A stretch of 64,000 nucleotides of DNA from an uncultured Aquimarina sp. Lineage in GTDB: Bacteria > Bacteroidota > Bacteroidia > Flavobacteriales > Flavobacteriaceae. Below, piece after piece: positions 43,813-52,454 of the stretch (position 1 is the first letter of the stretch; each line of letters opens with the position of its first letter). Made by a program: the position numbers and the translations under genes. The DNA lies in NCBI RefSeq assembly GCF_947495315.1, contig NZ_CANLYD010000025.1, positions 1-64,000 on the forward strand. Reading direction: 5' to 3'. Below the pieces are notes generated by a model. That model had not been told where the DNA came from. It ran no database searches and saw only the letters and a list, made by a program, of their open reading frames with translations.

Positions 43813-46012
43813 TACCAAGTTCTAATTGATTTTTAACCAAATTATAATAGCTTCCTTTTTCTTTAATCAACGATTCGTGATTTCCAACTTCTATAATTTC
43901 TCCTTTATCTAATACTACAATCTGATCAGCATTTTTAACGGTACTTAACCGATGCGCTATTACCATAACCGTTTTATCTTTAAAAAAGGTATCCAATTTT
44001 TCCATGATTACCTTTTCATTATTTGCATCCAGAGCAGATGTAGCTTCATCGAAAAATAAGAATTTAGGGTTTTTATACACCGCACGAGCAATAAATAATC
44101 GTTGTTTCTGACCTGTACTAAGTCCTACGCCTTCCATTCCTATTTTTGTGTTATAAGACAAAGGCAGTGACTCAACAAATTCCTTAATGTTGGCGACATC
44201 CACTGCATGAGCTAATTTTTTCTTGTCCACATAGTCTTCTCCTACTGCAATGTTATTAGCAATCGTATCATTAAAGATATATCCTTCTTGCATAACAACT
44301 CCAAATTGATCTCTCCAAGCTTTTTGTGATACATTCTGTAAATCATGAGAACTGATGAATATCTGTCCTTCATCAGGTTCATAAAACTTTAGCAACAGTT
44401 TCATAAGTGTAGTTTTTCCACTACCACTGACACCAACAACTGCCGTTATTTTGTTCGCAGGAATCGATAAATCCAAATTTTGTAATACAGGCTTATCAGA
44501 TCCTACATACCTAAAACTTAGATTTTTGATATCAAAACCAGAATTTTCCGGGATATCCCTAAGCTTTTCATCACCCGTCTTTTCTTCATCTTCTTTATTA
44601 TGAATCTCTCCGAGACGTTCTAATGAGATCTGAGCATCTTGTAATTCTCTAAGAAAGTTAATCAACTGTGTTATAGGAGCATTTAATTGTCCTACAATAG
44701 ATGTAATTGCTAACATCATACCTAGCGTGATCTCTCCATCGATTACTAGTATCGCAGAAAGAACAGTGATCAATATATTTTTTAGTTCATTGATAAAAGC
44801 AGAACCTACACTCTGATATTGCTCTAAAGCAAGATTTTCTATTGATATTTTAAAAAGTTTAGCCTGTACAAACTCCCAATTCCACCGCTTTCTTTTTTCT
44901 GCATTATGGAGTTTAATCTCCTGCATACCATTAACTAATTCAATAACTTTACTTTGTTCTTCACTTATCTGAGAGAAACGCTTATAATCAAGTTTTTTAC
45001 GTTTTTTGAAAAATATTAAAATCCAAGCAAAATAAAACAAACTACCAATGGCAAAAACGGTAAATATGGAAAAACTATAATAAATAAGAACGATGCTAAA
45101 TACGATTAAGTTCACCATTGAAAACAGCACATTTAGTGAAGACATGGTGAGTATTTGCTCGATTCTTTTATGGTCATTGATTCGCTGTAATAAATCTCCA
45201 GTCATTTTTACGTCAAAATAGGAGATAGGCAGGTTCATTAATTTTATAAAAAAATCTGAAATCAGTGAGATGTTAATTCTGGTACTTAAATGCAATAGAA
45301 TCCAGCTTCTTAAAACATCAATTAATGTTCGTCCGATAAACAATGATAGTTGCGCAATTAATACTAAATATACGAAATCAATATCTTCATTTTCTATACC
45401 TACATCAACAATACTTTGGGTTAGGAATGGCGTAATAAGCTGTAATAAACTACCAGCAGTTAAACCTAGTATAAGTTGAAAGATGAACTTTTTGTATTTA
45501 AAAACGTATTTAGAAATAAATTTAAACCCAAATTCTTCATCTTTTTCATCTAGGTTGTCATTATAAAATTTTGGAGTAGGTTCTACCAATAATGCAACAC
45601 CTTCTTCTGTAGTTTGATCCGCATTATTACCGATCCAGGCTTTTATAAATTCCTCCTTAGTATAAGTGATCAAACCATGAGCTGGATCTGATACATAAAT
45701 CGTCATACCATCTTTCCTGGTGGTCTTGATTTTATAAACTACCACATAATGTACTTTGTTCCAATGAACAATACAAGGCAGTGGGACTTCTAATAATTGT
45801 TTTAAAGATAGCTTTACACCTAACGATCTAAATCCAATACTTTCTACAGCTTCGCTTAGGCCAAGTAAGGAACTCCCTTCTCTGGTCGTTTCACTTAGGG
45901 ATCTAAGCTTCTGCGTATTCAGTACTTTTCCGTAATGTTTAGCTATGATTTTAATACAAGTGGGTCCACAATCTTTGGATTCAGCTTGTTTATAAAAAGG
46001 AAATTTTGGCAT
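43808..46012 (-). CDS. C39-peptidase ABC exporter of double-glycine-leader peptides
   Basis: 734 residues in three parts. The N-terminal C39 peptidase (1-130) has Cys15 in ESKDCGPTC, His88 in KVHYVVV and Asp109 in VSDPAHG. A six-helix membrane domain covers about 165-450. The ATPase has Walker A GVSGSGKTT (about 525), signature LSTGQKQR (a variant of LSGGQ) and Walker B FLFFDEATSALD. Such PCAT transporters cut leaders after Gly-Gly and export the core. The three precursors in the cluster have exactly such leaders. Starts eight bases after the VKOR-Trx gene. Its stop codon lies in the CACTACT repeat, so changes in repeat number can only alter sequence behind the stop. Confidence 0.95.
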   Translation of the reverse strand: MPKFPFYKQAESKDCGPTCIKIIAKHYGKVLNTQKLRSLSETTREGSSLLGLSEAVESIGFRSLGVKLSLKQLLEVPLPCIVHWNKVHYVVVYKIKTTRKDGMTIYVSDPAHGLITYTKEEFIKAWIGNNADQTTEEGVALLVEPTPKFYNDNLDEKDEEFGFKFISKYVFKYKKFIFQLILGLTAGSLLQLITPFLTQSIVDVGIENEDIDFVYLVLIAQLSLFIGRTLIDVLRSWILLHLSTRINISLISDFFIKLMNLPISYFDVKMTGDLLQRINDHKRIEQILTMSSLNVLFSMVNLIVFSIVLIYYSFSIFTVFAIGSLFYFAWILIFFKKRKKLDYKRFSQISEEQSKVIELVNGMQEIKLHNAEKRKRWNWEFVQAKLFKISIENLALEQYQSVGSAFINELKNILITVLSAILVIDGEITLGMMLAITSIVGQLNAPITQLINFLRELQDAQISLERLGEIHNKEDEEKTGDEKLRDIPENSGFDIKNLSFRYVGSDKPVLQNLDLSIPANKITAVVGVSGSGKTTLMKLLLKFYEPDEGQIFISSHDLQNVSQKAWRDQFGVVMQEGYIFNDTIANNIAVGEDYVDKKKLAHAVDVANIKEFVESLPLSYNTKIGMEGVGLSTGQKQRLFIARAVYKNPKFLFFDEATSALDANNEKVIMEKLDTFFKDKTVMVIAHRLSTVKNADQIVVLDKGEIIEVGNHESLIKEKGSYYNLVKNQLELGK

Positions 46013-46020
46013 TCAGAGTT

Positions 46021-47613
46021 TTAATTTTGTGTAATGAGATCTTCTACAAAGAAAAGTAATTCTTTTCTATTATACGCATTAGGATAAGATTTCCCGTTTA
46101 ATAATATTTCGGGAGTAAAGTTTTTATCATAACTCACGCACCATTGATGCTGTTTTTTAAGCAAGTTTAGGTAATTGTCATTACTGAAATTCCCATACGT
46201 TTTTAGCCAATCATTAGGTGCACTAGACAGGTAAATCTTGCTCATAGCAAGTTTGCATCTTTCTTCTCCTTCATCGTTAAATAATTCAGTAAGACGTGCT
46301 GCTATTTTTGTGCTTTCATTCTCTGAATGAATGTTCGGTATATTAAAACGTACAATGATTTGAACTTCTTTTTTATAGTTTTTCAATATGTTATCGATTA
46401 ATAAGTGGACTTCTTTACAATGACCACACAAAGGATTTGTGATTACTGTAATTGATAGTTCCGGTTTTTCGGTTTTGTTACCCAGAATTATTTCTTTTTT
46501 ATCTATTAATTTAGTTGGTAGTATTTCGGATTCTGAAAGCAGTGTGTTAAAAAGAGTATAGTTTCTTTTAAACTTGAAATGTTCGATTTTTAATTTTCTG
46601 GATGCTATCTCGTTTTTTAGTAATGGTATTACGTAAGACCATGCGGTTGAGATTAATAAAAAAGATATTAAAGTAAAGCCGAAAGAATAGCTATCAAATG
46701 TTAGTTCTTTAATATCAAAATTTGTAAAATATATTGTTATTGCTTGCAACCATAAAATAAGAGAGATAGATATACATAATAAACACCAGTTTTTTATAAT
46801 TTTATATTGATAAAAAATGGAATATACTGTAAATGGGATTGCGCTAATAGAAATTAAATATATAAGGTCAATACTACTATTGTCATTAAGCAATATTAAT
46901 AAAGAAGAAATAATTAGGGTGCCAAAATATACTATCGAAATATCACTAAGTTTTAATTTATTAAACAAAGTAGCTCCTTTAGAATTTAAGACAGCGTCGC
47001 AGTCGATGTTTTTTTGCTCTTTATTACAGAATTTATTAACCGTGCTAGATTGTATACCAAGTTCTTTTGATACTATTAATGCGCTAAATAGCAGACCTGA
47101 AAATGACAATAAATAATGGATGAAAGCTGTTAATTCGGGTTTTAACAAGAGAAATGATCCCAGTAAAATTATTACTAAAAAAAAGCTTACTGCGGTACGG
47201 TATTTAGGTTCTTTGTTAGAGGTATTAGTTTTACTATTTTCATTGGGATCAATAATAAGAATAACGCCAGTCCAGACTTTTAGAAATTCTTCTATAGAAA
47301 GTGTTTGCTTATATTCTCTACTAAAAATGAGATTGATTGTATTTTTTTTCTTGATAAAAATAACAAAATGCTCTCCAGTTTCGTTTCTAATTTGAGTAAG
47401 AGTATACGAGTTTAATTGTGATAAGGTTTCACTATCTGTAGGAATCTTGGCTGCAATATTTTCTATAGCAAAATGATCGAGAACCCCCGTAATTGAATGC
47501 AGGCTTGGGTAGGTGGGATGACTTAATAGTTGAAACTTAACCTCTTCTTCATCTATAGCAATTTTGTTCTTTTTTAAGAGTTTGTATAATAAGTAGATAA
47601 CAGAATCTTTCAT
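46021..47613 (-). CDS. VKOR-thioredoxin disulfide-forming protein with C39-like N-terminus
   Basis: 530 residues in four parts. Residues 1-125 resemble a C39 peptidase domain without the catalytic Cys (LLSHPTYPSLHSITGVLDHF, then a GEHFVIFIKKK strand with the His). About 140-330 is a VKOR membrane domain with four or five helices and the Cys pairs FCNKEQKNIDCD (about 191-201) and NWCLLC (about 277). A further helix follows, then a thioredoxin-like domain with CGHC at about 395. Oxidises Cys pairs of exported proteins with quinone as acceptor. In Bacteroidota such proteins accompany peptide exporters. Here it is very likely the disulfide catalyst for the precursors, which have even numbers of Cys. 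Eight bases separate it from the ABC gene. Confidence 0.88.
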   Translation of the reverse strand: MKDSVIYLLYKLLKKNKIAIDEEEVKFQLLSHPTYPSLHSITGVLDHFAIENIAAKIPTDSETLSQLNSYTLTQIRNETGEHFVIFIKKKNTINLIFSREYKQTLSIEEFLKVWTGVILIIDPNENSKTNTSNKEPKYRTAVSFFLVIILLGSFLLLKPELTAFIHYLLSFSGLLFSALIVSKELGIQSSTVNKFCNKEQKNIDCDAVLNSKGATLFNKLKLSDISIVYFGTLIISSLLILLNDNSSIDLIYLISISAIPFTVYSIFYQYKIIKNWCLLCISISLILWLQAITIYFTNFDIKELTFDSYSFGFTLISFLLISTAWSYVIPLLKNEIASRKLKIEHFKFKRNYTLFNTLLSESEILPTKLIDKKEIILGNKTEKPELSITVITNPLCGHCKEVHLLIDNILKNYKKEVQIIVRFNIPNIHSENESTKIAARLTELFNDEGEERCKLAMSKIYLSSAPNDWLKTYGNFSNDNYLNLLKKQHQWCVSYDKNFTPEILLNGKSYPNAYNRKELLFFVEDLITQN

Positions 47614-47665
47614 TAAAGCGAATTAATTATAATAGTATTGGTTGTGAAATTTGATTAAGTGTTTG

Positions 47666-48949
47666 TTATACAAATTCAGGCAATAGGATTTCATTGTACA
47701 TACATCGATCCATAACCAGAGAAAATAATCGTTCTTCTAGCTCTTTTTTATCCATTTGAGAAGAAATAGATTCTTCTGCGTAGGCTTCGGACGCGGCATC
47801 TTTAATGGTATTCTCTTCTTCGAAGTAGAAAAGGAAAAAGTCCCAATCCTCCACTTTAATGGAGGTGTTTTTTAAGTCTTGAGGAGAATTGTAATATAAT
47901 ATTACATCGTTATTTTCATTTTCTTTAAAGGTAACACTCTTGTTTATGATAAATTTAGTATTCATTTTCTCATCCCAGGATGCGTTTTTTAACCAATCGA
48001 AGTTCTTTTCCAGATAGCAGAAACGTTTTTCACTAATACCTTTATATTCGCCATCAAATAACCCGTTCCTTTTTAAGGATTCGTTTAGTTTATGAAACTC
48101 GTCAGGAAATTCATATCGAAGCCTCGCTTCAATTTGTTCTTGGGTCACAGGTGACTTTTTGCCATGTCCCACGGTATGAATATAATATTCTTTTTCTGGG
48201 ATAAGCTGAAATCTCATTACTTTAGAAAAAGAAGCATTCATTTCATCATAAAGAGCATTGGTGCTTAAATTATTTTCAATAGCTAGATTCATTCCTAGCA
48301 TTTGCTCATAAACCATATTAAAAATACCGAGATCTATTTTGCTTAAGTTCGACCGATTATCATCAATAAATGAGAAAACTATTTTTGAAAGTTCCTTAAA
48401 AAAGGAGGTATTGTTCCCTCCGATCACCCCTGCATTAAATGCATTGATATTTCCGTTTTTCAGGTATTCTTTACTCAAGGTATTGGGTACATTTACAAAT
48501 TCATGCAATATTACATCTAACACCTCTTTGTATCTTGGAAAATTAAACTCCAAATTCTGAAAACAAATATCTTTGCTAACAAATGATTCAGGAAAACGGT
48601 TCCATATAAACACATCGGTATCGACATGAAGAAACGGTTGATCCTGCATGGAGTATGATAAGATCTTACCTAATGCCCATAGACCAGCGGGATAATGATG
48701 TAAACGCTCTAATTTTGTGCTAACTGATGTATATGGGATTTGTAGTTTTTCTTTCAATAATTCGTTTCCGTAGTCATCGGTATACATTACTACATTTCCA
48801 TATTGTTTTTTAAAAGTCAAACAACTCAATAGCGTGCTATAAAAAAACAGGTTGGTACTGGACCAACCCGCCTTAAATCTAGCACTTTCGTCATAGTTTT
48901 GTTCTAAAAAAGGTTTAGACCAAAAACTTTGAATGATTTTTATGCTCAT
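47666..48949 (-). CDS. Glycosyltransferase-like protein (DUF6734 type), copy 2
   Basis: 427 residues, no signal peptide. Clear paralogue of the protein at 49691: both begin IQSFWSKP, share LSCLTFK, LWALGKI, a DxD-type motif (HVDTDVFIW here, Asp at about 109-111), an AGVIGG segment and the end MDR/DKxMxxEILxP. The DxD and fold pattern suggest a GT-A type nucleotide-sugar transferase; I remember the family as DUF6734 but could not check. The gene starts 19 bases behind the stop of precursor C, so they share a transcript. The obvious hypothesis is that it modifies precursor C. Confidence 0.72.
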   Translation of the reverse strand: MSIKIIQSFWSKPFLEQNYDESARFKAGWSSTNLFFYSTLLSCLTFKKQYGNVVMYTDDYGNELLKEKLQIPYTSVSTKLERLHHYPAGLWALGKILSYSMQDQPFLHVDTDVFIWNRFPESFVSKDICFQNLEFNFPRYKEVLDVILHEFVNVPNTLSKEYLKNGNINAFNAGVIGGNNTSFFKELSKIVFSFIDDNRSNLSKIDLGIFNMVYEQMLGMNLAIENNLSTNALYDEMNASFSKVMRFQLIPEKEYYIHTVGHGKKSPVTQEQIEARLRYEFPDEFHKLNESLKRNGLFDGEYKGISEKRFCYLEKNFDWLKNASWDEKMNTKFIINKSVTFKENENNDVILYYNSPQDLKNTSIKVEDWDFFLFYFEEENTIKDAASEAYAEESISSQMDKKELEERLFSLVMDRCMYNEILLPEFV

Positions 48950-48968
48950 ATGTATTTAAAATGTTGAC

Positions 48969-49184
48969 TTAATATGAAAGACATTTTCCATATCTACCTC
49001 CACCAATTGATCCCATATAGGCAGGAATATCGCAACCTATATTTAAGGGATACCATCCATGAACGCATCGAGGTAATCCACAGGTCACAATTTCATAACC
49101 ACCATACCCTCCAGAGATTGATTTGCTTTCTTCTTTACTCAATAATCGAGCATCTTTGATTTTTGATAAAAACTTTTTTTTCAT
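48969..49184 (-). CDS. Double-glycine-leader precursor peptide C
   Basis: 71 residues. Leader of 26 residues (MKKKFLSKIKDARLL to SISGG), rich in Lys and ending with Gly-Gly before Tyr27. The core of 45 residues contains Cys35, Cys40, Cys51 and Cys68, an even number suited to two disulfides, with many Gly and Tyr. No similarity to known lantibiotic cores is evident. Its leader matches those of precursors A and B. The conserved box lies about 320 bases upstream (49505-49523) and the glycosyltransferase-like gene is 19 bases downstream. Processed and exported by the C39 ABC transporter is inference from family knowledge. Confidence 0.8.
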   Translation of the reverse strand: MKKKFLSKIKDARLLSKEESKSISGGYGGYEIVTCGLPRCVHGWYPLNIGCDIPAYMGSIGGGRYGKCLSY

Positions 49185-49690
49185 TTTGATAAAATTTAAT
49201 TGTTCACCTACTCATTAGCTTTTCGGTATCCGCTTTTTGTTTGATGAGAAGTCATAATTTTCAGACATTAACCCTCAATCGGTCTGCGGTTGCGCAACCT
49301 AAACATTTATTATTCTTATCAATTTGCATTTGCAACTACAAACTAAATTGAATGCCAAATGATTATTATTTAATTTTACTCATAAAATATTACGGATTGT
49401 GTGGTGATAGTTTTATAAAAACTGGGATTTTTTCTGTTTGTTACTTGAAATTATGAGAAAAATATAAGAACAACCTGCTTTTTTTATGGCATCACCTCAC
49501 TATTACGTTTTCGTGTTGATAAATTGTAGTTTGTAATAGATCTAATTCACAAAATTTTAACAAATAAGACTCGTTTTTCGGAGCTGGAAGATTTGGCTTC
49601 ATCAATTAATGTTTTATGCTTTTTAAGCGCTTTTATAATAGATGTATTACGGAGTCTTTCAAAATGGAAAGAGTTTGAATTTGTGGATAC
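49185..49690. other. Intergenic region upstream of precursor C
   Basis: About 500 bases without a convincing gene. It contains the shared box at 49505-49523, a perfect palindrome GGTTGCGCAACC at 49288-49299 and a 36-codon minus-strand frame (49492-49602) that I do not call. Promoter and regulatory sites for precursor C must lie here. Confidence 0.5.
49505..49523 (-). promoter_or_regulatory. Shared precursor box, copy at precursor C
   Basis: ACGTTTTCGTGTTGATAAA on the plus strand; in the direction of transcription TTTATCAACACGAAAACGT. Matches the boxes at 51398 and 52749. Confidence 0.45.
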
Positions 49691-50962
49691 TTAGATTATG
49701 GGCTGTAGAATTTCTAATAACATTGTTTTATCCATAATAAAGGAAATAAGTTTATCTTTCAATTCTTCTTTATTAGTATTTTCAAGAAAAGATTCATCTT
49801 CAGACAAGTCTTTATATAACTGATTAATAGTTGTAGGTTCTTCAAAATACAACAAGATGATATTCCAATCTTTAAGTTCTTGTCGCTGCAGATTATTTGT
49901 TTGTGGTATTATATGTTCTAGAAAATAGGCGTTATTTTCTTCAATTATTTTACAAGAAGGATTCAGTTTAAAATTTGTATTGCTAATATCATCAATAGAT
50001 TTATTAGACAACCAATCATACATATTAAATAGAAAATCCATTCTTCTGGGACTTATATCACTCTCAAAGGAGTTTTTATCAAAATATGCAGCGAGTCTAT
50101 TATTAAGTGCTCTATAAAATTCTGGGAAATGATATTTTAATCTAGCCTCAACTTGTTCACAAGCAAAAAATGATTTTTTAGCGTATCCGATACAATGTAC
50201 ATATTGAGATTGAAAAGGGACTGTATGGAAATTAATCACTTTTGAAAAGTCAGAATCAACATTTTCTAAATAATAAGACACGGGAATATTGTTTTTTTCA
50301 GCAATAGCGAACCCCAATTGCTGTTCAAATATAGTATTGAAAATCCCTACATCAATTTTATCAAGTAAATGTTCATTTTTTTCTATGAATTGAAGAACTT
50401 GTTCTTTTAGTTTTTTAAAAAAGTCAATTTCTTGCCCTCCAATTATTCCCGCATTGAGCGCGTGTATTTCTTTATTTTTGTATAATGAATTGATTAACTC
50501 TGTGGGAATCCAATCAAAATTGATAAAAACATCATTGAGAGCTTCCTCATACGCTGGAAAATTTATCTCAACATTTTGAGCAAATAGCGGAGAAGTAGTA
50601 AGAAGTTCGGGTAATTTTTTCCAAATAAACACATCAGAATCACAATGCATAAACGGTTCGTTCTGTTCTGCATATGTAAATATTTTTCCTAAAGCCCATA
50701 ATTTAGAATTGTATTTATCTATTTGATTAAGAGTGATATGTACATTGGTATATGGAATGTCTAAAACATCTATCAATAGGTGTTTACCGTCTGTATCGGT
50801 ATACAACTCTACTTGATCATAAAATTGTTTAAAAGTAAGACAGCTTAGAGCTTGACTGTAAAAGGCATATTTTTGATGAAGCCATCCACCTTTATATCTT
50901 GAGTTAGGATCTTCAGATTTGTTATTACTTGGTTTTGACCAGAAACTTTGTATTACCTTCAT
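49691..50962 (-). CDS. Glycosyltransferase-like protein (DUF6734 type), copy 1
   Basis: 423 residues, cytoplasmic. It shares the motifs listed for the copy at 47666 (VIQSFWSKP, LSCLTFK, LWALGKI, HCDSDVFIW with Asp at about 107-109, NAGIIGG, KINPRM-like end region). By eye roughly 35-40 percent of positions agree between the two; no alignment was run. It begins 95 bases behind the stop of precursor B, so each of the two enzymes has a precursor gene directly in front. Donor and acceptor unknown; sugar transfer is inferred from the DxD motif. Confidence 0.72.
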   Translation of the reverse strand: MKVIQSFWSKPSNNKSEDPNSRYKGGWLHQKYAFYSQALSCLTFKQFYDQVELYTDTDGKHLLIDVLDIPYTNVHITLNQIDKYNSKLWALGKIFTYAEQNEPFMHCDSDVFIWKKLPELLTTSPLFAQNVEINFPAYEEALNDVFINFDWIPTELINSLYKNKEIHALNAGIIGGQEIDFFKKLKEQVLQFIEKNEHLLDKIDVGIFNTIFEQQLGFAIAEKNNIPVSYYLENVDSDFSKVINFHTVPFQSQYVHCIGYAKKSFFACEQVEARLKYHFPEFYRALNNRLAAYFDKNSFESDISPRRMDFLFNMYDWLSNKSIDDISNTNFKLNPSCKIIEENNAYFLEHIIPQTNNLQRQELKDWNIILLYFEEPTTINQLYKDLSEDESFLENTNKEELKDKLISFIMDKTMLLEILQPII

Positions 50963-51057
50963 TTTTTTATTTTCTTGCTGATGCTTGTACGCTTTTATCT
51001 TTTTTAAAAACTAAAGACCCCTCAACAGAAGAGCCTTTGCTTTTTGATACATTTTAA

Positions 51058-51300
51058 TTATCCCCAACAGAATAATGAAGGGTTTGGTCTATAAACATAA
51101 AGTCTCTGACCAGCCGTTCCTGGATTAAGAGTTGGGCAACCTGGCTTATAAGCTGGAGCTCCTTGGTTTTGTGAACCTCCGCATATAATAAATGAACAAT
51201 TTCCAGCACCAAAGGATCCGTCATATCCTCCCACGATAGTTTTAGTTTCTTTCTTAGAAAGTACTGACGCTTTGATCTTTTTCAAAATGTCTTTTTTCAT
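51058..51300 (-). CDS. Double-glycine-leader precursor peptide B
   Basis: 80 residues. The leader is 25 residues (MKKDILKKIKASVL to TIVGG) and nearly the same as in precursor A. The 55-residue core has Cys35, Cys40, Cys55 and Cys78 and the stretches GNCSFIICGGSQNQ and LYVYRPNPSLFC, both shared with A. Even Cys number fits disulfide formation by the VKOR-Trx protein. The shared box lies at 51398-51417, about 100 bases upstream. A weak hairpin with T run (51010-51040) behind the gene may reduce read-through into the glycosyltransferase-like gene. Confidence 0.85.
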   Translation of the reverse strand: MKKDILKKIKASVLSKKETKTIVGGYDGSFGAGNCSFIICGGSQNQGAPAYKPGCPTLNPGTAGQRLYVYRPNPSLFCWG

Positions 51301-51376
51301 AATTACATTGTTTTTTAAATTAATAATGATTTGTATAACAAACTATTACTCTATAATACGATTAAACGGTAATACG

Positions 51377-51399
51377 TTACGTGGGGAAATATCACGTAA
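51377..51399. promoter_or_regulatory. Inverted repeat TTACGTG-N9-CACGTAA
   Basis: Perfect 7-bp arms, 51377-51383 and 51393-51399, directly beside the shared box of precursor B; possible binding site of a dimeric regulator. Not present at precursors A and C. Confidence 0.35.
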
Positions 51400-51417
51400 A
51401 CGTTGTAGTGTTGATAA
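51398..51417 (-). promoter_or_regulatory. Shared precursor box, copy at precursor B
   Basis: AAACGTTGTAGTGTTGATAA on the plus strand. It differs from the copy at precursor A (52749) at one position in the 19 bases they share. Confidence 0.5.
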
Positions 51418-51448
51418 TAAATATCACTTTATGATTTTTTTAAGAAAA

Positions 51449-52096
51449 TTATAATAAATCTCTTATCCAATCGGTGTTTAATTTGATAACTTTAGCAGGA
51501 ATTCCTGCTGCTATTGAATTATTAGAAATACGTTTTGTGACTATTGCACCCATGCTTATAACACTATTATTACCTATGTTAGCACCTTTAAGAATTTTGA
51601 CATGTGCTCCAAGCCATACATGATTTCCAATGTTAATGCTTTTTGCTTGATTAATCCTTTTGTTGCTCTCTAGATCAATTATGCTATGAGAATCACTTGT
51701 ACGTATAGAAATGTTATCGGAGAACATACAATCTTCCCCAATTACAATACTGCTATCATCTTCTGTAGCTGCTATATGTGCCCATTCAATAGTAGTTTTT
51801 GCTCCTATGATAATTTTACAATTAGTATGCTCTAACCAAAACATCCCACCACTTATTCTACATCCTGATCCTATTTCTAAGTAATGATTGTCTCCCTGAA
51901 TATTGATAATAATATTCGAAATGTTACAATCATTTTTGATCAATATCTTATTATTATTGCCATTTATAGTGATATTGAGATGAAATAGATAATCACTTTG
52001 TTTTTCGATGATGTTATTATTTCCAATAATAAGATCACTTGGTTGTATAGGGTTATATTTTTTTTTATTGAATAAATTTTTAAAAGTTCTTATCAT
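51449..52096 (-). CDS. Left-handed beta-helix (hexapeptide) acyltransferase
   Basis: 215 residues, no signal peptide. About 20-100 forms imperfect hexapeptide coils (NNNKILIKND). From about 100 the repeats are clear (IIIGAKTTIEWAHIA, SIVIGEDCMFSDNISI), with the putative catalytic His in RTSDSHSI, then NIGNHVWLGAHVKILKGANI, GNNSVISMGAIV and the AAGIPAKVI end typical of maltose/serine O-acetyltransferases. It could acetylate the sugar or a Ser/Thr of the exported peptides, or serve in surface polysaccharide synthesis. It lies between precursors A and B on the same strand. Confidence 0.82.
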   Translation of the reverse strand: MIRTFKNLFNKKKYNPIQPSDLIIGNNNIIEKQSDYLFHLNITINGNNNKILIKNDCNISNIIINIQGDNHYLEIGSGCRISGGMFWLEHTNCKIIIGAKTTIEWAHIAATEDDSSIVIGEDCMFSDNISIRTSDSHSIIDLESNKRINQAKSINIGNHVWLGAHVKILKGANIGNNSVISMGAIVTKRISNNSIAAGIPAKVIKLNTDWIRDLL

Positions 52097-52454
52097 GCGA
52101 TTAATAATATTGAGGTTTTAAGAAAGAAAGGGGATACTTTATAGACGGTATTTTTTTAGATAGAAAGATTTCGAGTCTATTATTTTGAACTTAATCTGGA
52201 AGGATATCATATAAAGTAGGCTCTTAGACGGAATAGTTGAAAATTAATTCGTAACGATTCCTTTTTATAATTCGAATTGGAATATTTCGATATATGATCA
52301 TTGTGTTGGAAACGATAATACCAGCTGTTGTTTGAATTTGCTTTTACATTAAATTCAAATGACAACTGGTATAAATTTATATTCTCATAAGGAAGAATTA
52401 AAAAAGGCTGATTATTAGAAAACAGCCTTTAATACGTTTTAATTAATAATTACC
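52097..52454. other. Intergenic region with strong stem-loop
   Basis: Between precursor A and the acyltransferase gene. Contains the terminator of precursor A (52396-52430) and a long stem-loop: 52318-52339 pairs with 52351-52372 over 22 positions with one mismatch and two G-U pairs (plus-strand RNA), loop of 11 bases. No gene. Confidence 0.6.
52396..52430 (-). terminator. Rho-independent terminator of precursor A
   Basis: On the minus strand AAAGGCTG (52430-52423) pairs with CAGCCTTT (52410-52403), followed by a T run. It makes precursor A a short separate transcript. Confidence 0.8.

Noticed and set aside
49492..49602. 36-codon minus-strand frame (MKPNLPAPKNES...) before precursor C
   Set aside because: No Gly-Gly leader, not similar to the other precursors, and it overlaps the conserved box.
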